DNA of 25,087 bases from a virus, in IMG/VR virus record IMGVR_UViG_3300048997_000233, positions 1 to 25,087 of that record; one strand, given 5' to 3'. The position numbers and the translations under genes were made by a program. Below are positions 22,265 through 25,087 of the stretch, piece after piece (position 1 is the first letter of the stretch; the number at the start of each line of letters is the position of its first letter). The notes under the pieces were generated by a model. It worked only from the letters and a program-made list of their open reading frames with translations, searched no databases and was not told the DNA's origin.

Positions 22265-23203
22265 TTATGCAGCGGCCGTCGCCGCCGCGAATTCGCTCAG
22301 CCGCATCAGCTTGGCGACTGCGTCGTCGTGGCCGATCGCCGCCTTGTCCATCAGCGTCTTCGCCATCGCCGGGTCGGCATACATGTCGTTGATCTGCTGC
22401 ATCGCCTCGGCCGGGGCGAGGGCGCCGTTGCCGGTGCCGCCGGCCGCCCTGCCGATTACCTTGTCCTCGACCATCTGGCCGCCGAGGTGCGCGAACACTT
22501 CGCTTAATGCCACGCGCGCCTCGGATGGCATTTTGCCGATTGCCTCGCGCAGTTGGCCGCCGAGGTTCAGCGTCTGGTCGAGATGTGCGACTGCGGCTTC
22601 GGAGTTCAGAAGCTTTTCGCCATAGGCCGCGCCCCACTTGGTCTTCAGGGTTGCGTCGGCGGCGCGCAAGCCGTCGGCCTCGCTGCCGACCATGCGGGTG
22701 AAGGCGTCGATGCGCTGCCCGTTCCACCACTGATAGAGCGCGTCGGCCTGTTTCTGGCCGAGCCCCAGCTCGTGCGCCTTGGCCGCGAAATTGGTCTTCA
22801 GTTCGGGGTTGAGGTTGAACCCGGCCGGCGGCGCCGCTGGATCGGCCAGCGCGTATTTGTCGGCGCTCTCGGGCCGGCCGAGCTTGTTGTAGATCGCGTC
22901 CCAACCGGGCTTGTCGTCGGGCCCGGCGAGGCGGATCAGCTGCTCCGGCGGGACCCCGATCAGCTTCGCCTGGTTGAACGCGCGGGTTGCGAGATTGGGG
23001 ACATCCTTGATGTCCTTGAAATAGGCCTCGGTCCGGATATCCTCCGGGATCTGCGCCAGAAACGCAGCGACGCCGGCGGCCGCATCCCCCCCAGGAGAGC
23101 CGCCGGCGCCGGTCCCGGCGGTCGCTGCCGCCGCCGCGGCCGTGCTGCCCGCAGCGGCGCCCGCACCGGAACCTGAAGCTGCTGCCGTACCCGCGTCGCT
23201 CAT
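22265..23203 (-). CDS. Capsid assembly scaffolding protein
   Basis: The protein has 312 residues. A low-complexity Ala/Gly/Ser N-terminus (about 1-45) precedes IPEDIRTEAYFKDIKDVPNL, then NQAKLIGVPPEQLIRLAG and IYNKLGRPESADKYALAD, a series I associate with phage scaffold proteins; the remainder is helical and charged (ADALYQWWNGQRIDAFTRMV). Scaffolds direct shell assembly and leave before DNA packaging. It is encoded just upstream of the capsid gene, as is usual. Its ATG directly follows the TAG of the secreted-protein gene, with AAGGG about 8 bases upstream. A large inverted repeat follows its stop. Confidence 0.78.
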   Translation of the reverse strand: MSDAGTAAASGSGAGAAAGSTAAAAAATAGTGAGGSPGGDAAAGVAAFLAQIPEDIRTEAYFKDIKDVPNLATRAFNQAKLIGVPPEQLIRLAGPDDKPGWDAIYNKLGRPESADKYALADPAAPPAGFNLNPELKTNFAAKAHELGLGQKQADALYQWWNGQRIDAFTRMVGSEADGLRAADATLKTKWGAAYGEKLLNSEAAVAHLDQTLNLGGQLREAIGKMPSEARVALSEVFAHLGGQMVEDKVIGRAAGGTGNGALAPAEAMQQINDMYADPAMAKTLMDKAAIGHDDAVAKLMRLSEFAAATAAA

Positions 23204-23539
23204 CTACTGGCCCTTCACTGTGACCGGCGTTGCTGCGCCGCTGGCGATGCAGGTCAGCGGGCCGATAAACTCGACATTGGCCGCCGACCAGGTGCGCGTC
23301 GTCCCCAGCGGCATGGTGTACGAACCGGCGGTGTTGATCGCCGGGGTGGTGCCGTCATCGGTGCAGGCGATCGTCGCCGTCGTGCTTTCGTTGTCGACCA
23401 CCATCAGCCGATAGGGGTGCGTGGTCTTCGCCGCGAGGCACACGATCGGGCTGGTGCCCACCGTGCACGGCGCGGCGAACGCCGGCGCCGATGCGGCGAT
23501 CAGGATGGCTGTCGCCAACCATTTCAGCGCGCGCCGCAT
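23204..23539 (-). CDS. Small secreted protein with four cysteines
   Basis: The protein has 111 residues. A classical signal peptide (MRRALKWLATAILIAASAPA, likely cut after AFA near residue 23) precedes a small beta-rich domain with C25, C34, C59 and C97, which could form two disulfides in the periplasm. AGGAGA lies 8 bases before the ATG. The TAG stop is followed at once by the scaffold ATG. I recognise no family. A periplasmic protein in a head gene block is odd. It might be a virion-surface protein, or an envelope protein altering the infected cell. Confidence 0.72.
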   Translation of the reverse strand: MRRALKWLATAILIAASAPAFAAPCTVGTSPIVCLAAKTTHPYRLMVVDNESTTATIACTDDGTTPAINTAGSYTMPLGTTRTWSAANVEFIGPLTCIASGAATPVTVKGQ

Positions 23540-23550
23540 CCCGGTTCTCC

Positions 23551-23907
23551 TCACAGCAGCGGCAGCACGATCGGCAGCACGATCCCGGCGATCCGCCCGG
23601 CCTCCTGGGCTGCCTGCAATGCTCCCGGCAGCCAGCTCGGCGACGATGAATTGGCGGTCGCCGGCACCCCGCCGGCCAGCACCTGGGCGCAGAACGCCGC
23701 CGGATAGCTCGCGGTCTGCGCGAGCGGCGCCGGCGCGCCGGGCGCGGTCGCCGTGGCCAGCGCCGACGCGTTCGCCTCGCATGTCGTCCTCAGCTGCGCG
23801 AGGTCGGCCGGCGACAGCGAAGCGGTCGGGTCGGTGCCCCCGCACGCCGCGAGCGCGCCGGCGAGAACCAGCCCGGCGGCCGCACCGATCGTCCTGGCGC
23901 GGGTCAT
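23551..23907 (-). CDS. Putative lipoprotein
   Basis: The protein has 118 residues. Basic start MTRARTIGAA, a hydrophobic core and the lipobox LAAC place the lipidated cysteine at residue 22 (GLVLAGALAACGG). The mature part is short and Ala/Pro-rich with two more cysteines, ending in a hydrophobic tail (AGRIAGIVLPIVLPLL). It should be anchored in the outer or inner membrane. Its ATG overlaps the stop of the coiled-coil gene as ATGA. Possible roles are an outer-membrane spanin displaced from the lysis cassette or a superinfection-exclusion lipoprotein; neither is shown by the sequence. Confidence 0.7.
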   Translation of the reverse strand: MTRARTIGAAAGLVLAGALAACGGTDPTASLSPADLAQLRTTCEANASALATATAPGAPAPLAQTASYPAAFCAQVLAGGVPATANSSSPSWLPGALQAAQEAGRIAGIVLPIVLPLL

Positions 23908-24266
23908 GCCGCCGGCGCCGCCGGCGCGGCCGGCGCGGCCGGCGCCAGGATCTCGGCGAGCTTGGCCTTGTTGGCTTCGGCCGCGGCAAAGGCGGCGTCG
24001 ATGCCGGCCTGCACCTCCGGCGGGATCGTCGTGTTGGCGAGCGCAGCGGCGAGGTCGGTGCGCAATTGCGTCATCGCGAGGTCGAGGTGCTCGAGGGCGG
24101 TCAGTTCGGCCTGTTCGTCGGCAACCACCTGGTCGATCGTCTGCATCGTCTTCGCTCCTTGGGTTACGAGTTGGTCGAGCTTGTCGTCGTGCCCGGCAAG
24201 CCGGCGCTCGATCCCGTCGAGCCGGGCCTTGATGTGGCGGAACGCATCGAGCGCTGCATAATCCAT
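23904..24266 (-). CDS. Small coiled-coil protein with possible internal start
   Basis: The protein has 120 residues and is almost entirely helical. Residues 10-35 (RHIKARLDGIERRLAGHDDK) and 45-75 (ADEQAELTALEHLDLAMTQL) have heptad-like spacing, and the end is a (PAA)n repeat. The first ATG (24266) lies 3 bases after the previous stop and has a weak ribosome site. An in-frame ATG at 24146 (residue 41) has AAGGAG 8 bases upstream and would give an 80-residue form. Third positions are GC-rich across both parts, so the longer form is probably also translated. No family name is recognised; similar small coiled-coil proteins occur in phage structural blocks. Confidence 0.62.
   Translation of the reverse strand: MDYAALDAFRHIKARLDGIERRLAGHDDKLDQLVTQGAKTMQTIDQVVADEQAELTALEHLDLAMTQLRTDLAAALANTTIPPEVQAGIDAAFAAAEANKAKLAEILAPAAPAAPAAPAA
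23908..23945. repeat. GCC-rich 9-bp tandem repeat encoding (Pro-Ala-Ala)n
   Basis: About four GGCGC(G/C)GCC units in tandem encode the Pro-Ala-Ala repeat at the C-terminus of the coiled-coil protein. Length variation here would change only the tail and could arise by slippage. Confidence 0.7.
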
Positions 24267-24269
24267 GCG

Positions 24270-25087
24270 TCACGGGATCTCGTCGGCGACGATGTCGACA
24301 TCGGCGATCGAGGCATTGCCGGCGGTCACCGCGGCGAGCCCGACATCGATCCACACCGCGGTCGAGAGGGTGAGGCCGGTCACCGTGTACTGGACGCAGA
24401 ACGGCGCCTTGCCGGCCGACGTCGAAGCGACGTACTTGACGAGGCTCCCGCGCGTCGTGCCGGTCAGCGCCGCGGCATTGGCCGGCGCGCCGCCGGTGCC
24501 GGTGCGCAATTGCACATTCGTGCCACTCGCGACGGTGCTGTTGGCGATGTCGCCGCACACCGAAAAATGCACCTTGCCGCTGGCCGTCGGGGTGATCGTG
24601 CCGGCGAGGCCCATCATCACCCCGGTCGTCGAGGTGGTCAGCGTCGGCGCCGCAACGCTCGACTGGGTGTGGGCATAGCTCGTCAGCATCGTGTTGGTGA
24701 CGGTGCCGCTGTCGCCCGAACCGATGACTGTGTAGGACGCCGCGCTCGGAAAGGTGATCGTGTTGGCGGTCGAGCCGAGCGCCAGCGTGTGCGCGACATT
24801 CTTCACATCGAAGGTCAGCGCCCGCCCGGCGGTCAGCGCAGTCGATGATGTCGCGCCCAGGGTGACATCGAAGGCGGCCGAGGTGTCGCGCAATGCGGCA
24901 TTGCCGATCTCGACAGTTGTCAGGGCGCCGCCGGATTGTTGGATCTGGAACGGCGTCGTGGAAGCGGTCGACGTCTGAATAAACGATTGTGTTGCGAGAG
25001 CGCCGACCAGCATGCTGCCGGTGCCGCTGCCGATCTGGAGGTAGCCGTTGGTTCCCGAGGTCGTAAACGTATCGATCGTACCGCTGG
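24270..25087 (-). CDS. Putative structural protein, 5' end outside window
   Basis: The frame is open to the right window edge, reading ...TFTTSGTNGYLQIGSGTGSM before the first internal ATG at 25013, so the true start lies beyond 25087. The visible ~271 residues are beta-rich and dominated by Thr, Ser, Ala, Gly and Val (FQIQQSGGALTTVEIGNAAL, FPSAASYTVIGSGDSG), with only two cysteines late on. This texture fits a phage fibre, decoration or minor virion protein. It is the first gene seen of the leftward operon; the coiled-coil gene follows after 3 bp. No named family was recognised. Confidence 0.65.
   Translation of the reverse strand, partial: SGTIDTFTTSGTNGYLQIGSGTGSMLVGALATQSFIQTSTASTTPFQIQQSGGALTTVEIGNAALRDTSAAFDVTLGATSSTALTAGRALTFDVKNVAHTLALGSTANTITFPSAASYTVIGSGDSGTVTNTMLTSYAHTQSSVAAPTLTTSTTGVMMGLAGTITPTASGKVHFSVCGDIANSTVASGTNVQLRTGTGGAPANAAALTGTTRGSLVKYVASTSAGKAPFCVQYTVTGLTLSTAVWIDVGLAAVTAGNASIADVDIVADEIP

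Overview
The window joins a bacterial chromosome to a prophage. The very high GC, the strong preference for G or C at third codon positions, and the style of the genes suggest an alphaproteobacterium, perhaps of the Hyphomicrobiales. That assignment rests on general impression, not on a marker gene.

Positions 1-2101 are host DNA: the first 577 codons of a xylulose-5-phosphate/fructose-6-phosphate phosphoketolase (minus strand, running off the left edge), a 279-bp spacer, and an intact tRNA-Ser(UGA) on the plus strand. A tyrosine integrase starts about 150 bp past the tRNA, so the 3' end of the tRNA is the likely attachment site. The tRNA-integrase gap carries a good sigma70 promoter and helically phased TCCC repeats. 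A small ribbon-helix-helix protein overlaps the integrase end. No right attachment site is visible, so the prophage continues beyond 25087.

From 25087 back to 3716 everything convincing reads on the minus strand and forms the virion and lysis block of a podovirus-like temperate phage. In transcription order it encodes: a truncated putative structural protein, a coiled-coil protein, a lipoprotein, a secreted protein, the scaffold, the major capsid protein, a capsid-linked structural protein, a tail tubular protein A-like protein, a mini zinc-finger protein, tail tubular protein B, a chain of internal virion (ejection) proteins including one with a transglycosylase-like domain, a small Cys-rich protein, a T7-type tail spike with a beta-helix, and a lysis cassette (membrane/coiled-coil protein, GH25 muramidase, holin-like protein). 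From 20362 to 3716 every gene junction is a 1-4 base overlap or a gap of at most 2 bases. Portal, terminase, replication and repressor genes are not in the window.

The most unusual object is the tail tubular protein A-like gene (18086-20362). It is four in-frame copies of a complete adaptor domain, each exactly 561 bp (187 residues) apart. The corresponding T7 protein is a single domain of about that size that forms a 12-subunit ring, so three fused chains could in principle supply a ring. Other points worth a look are stem-loops flanking the capsid gene, a 27-bp perfect inverted repeat between scaffold and capsid, a pair of apparently compensating frameshifts in one ejection protein, an antisense mini-ORF, and a likely second start inside the coiled-coil gene.
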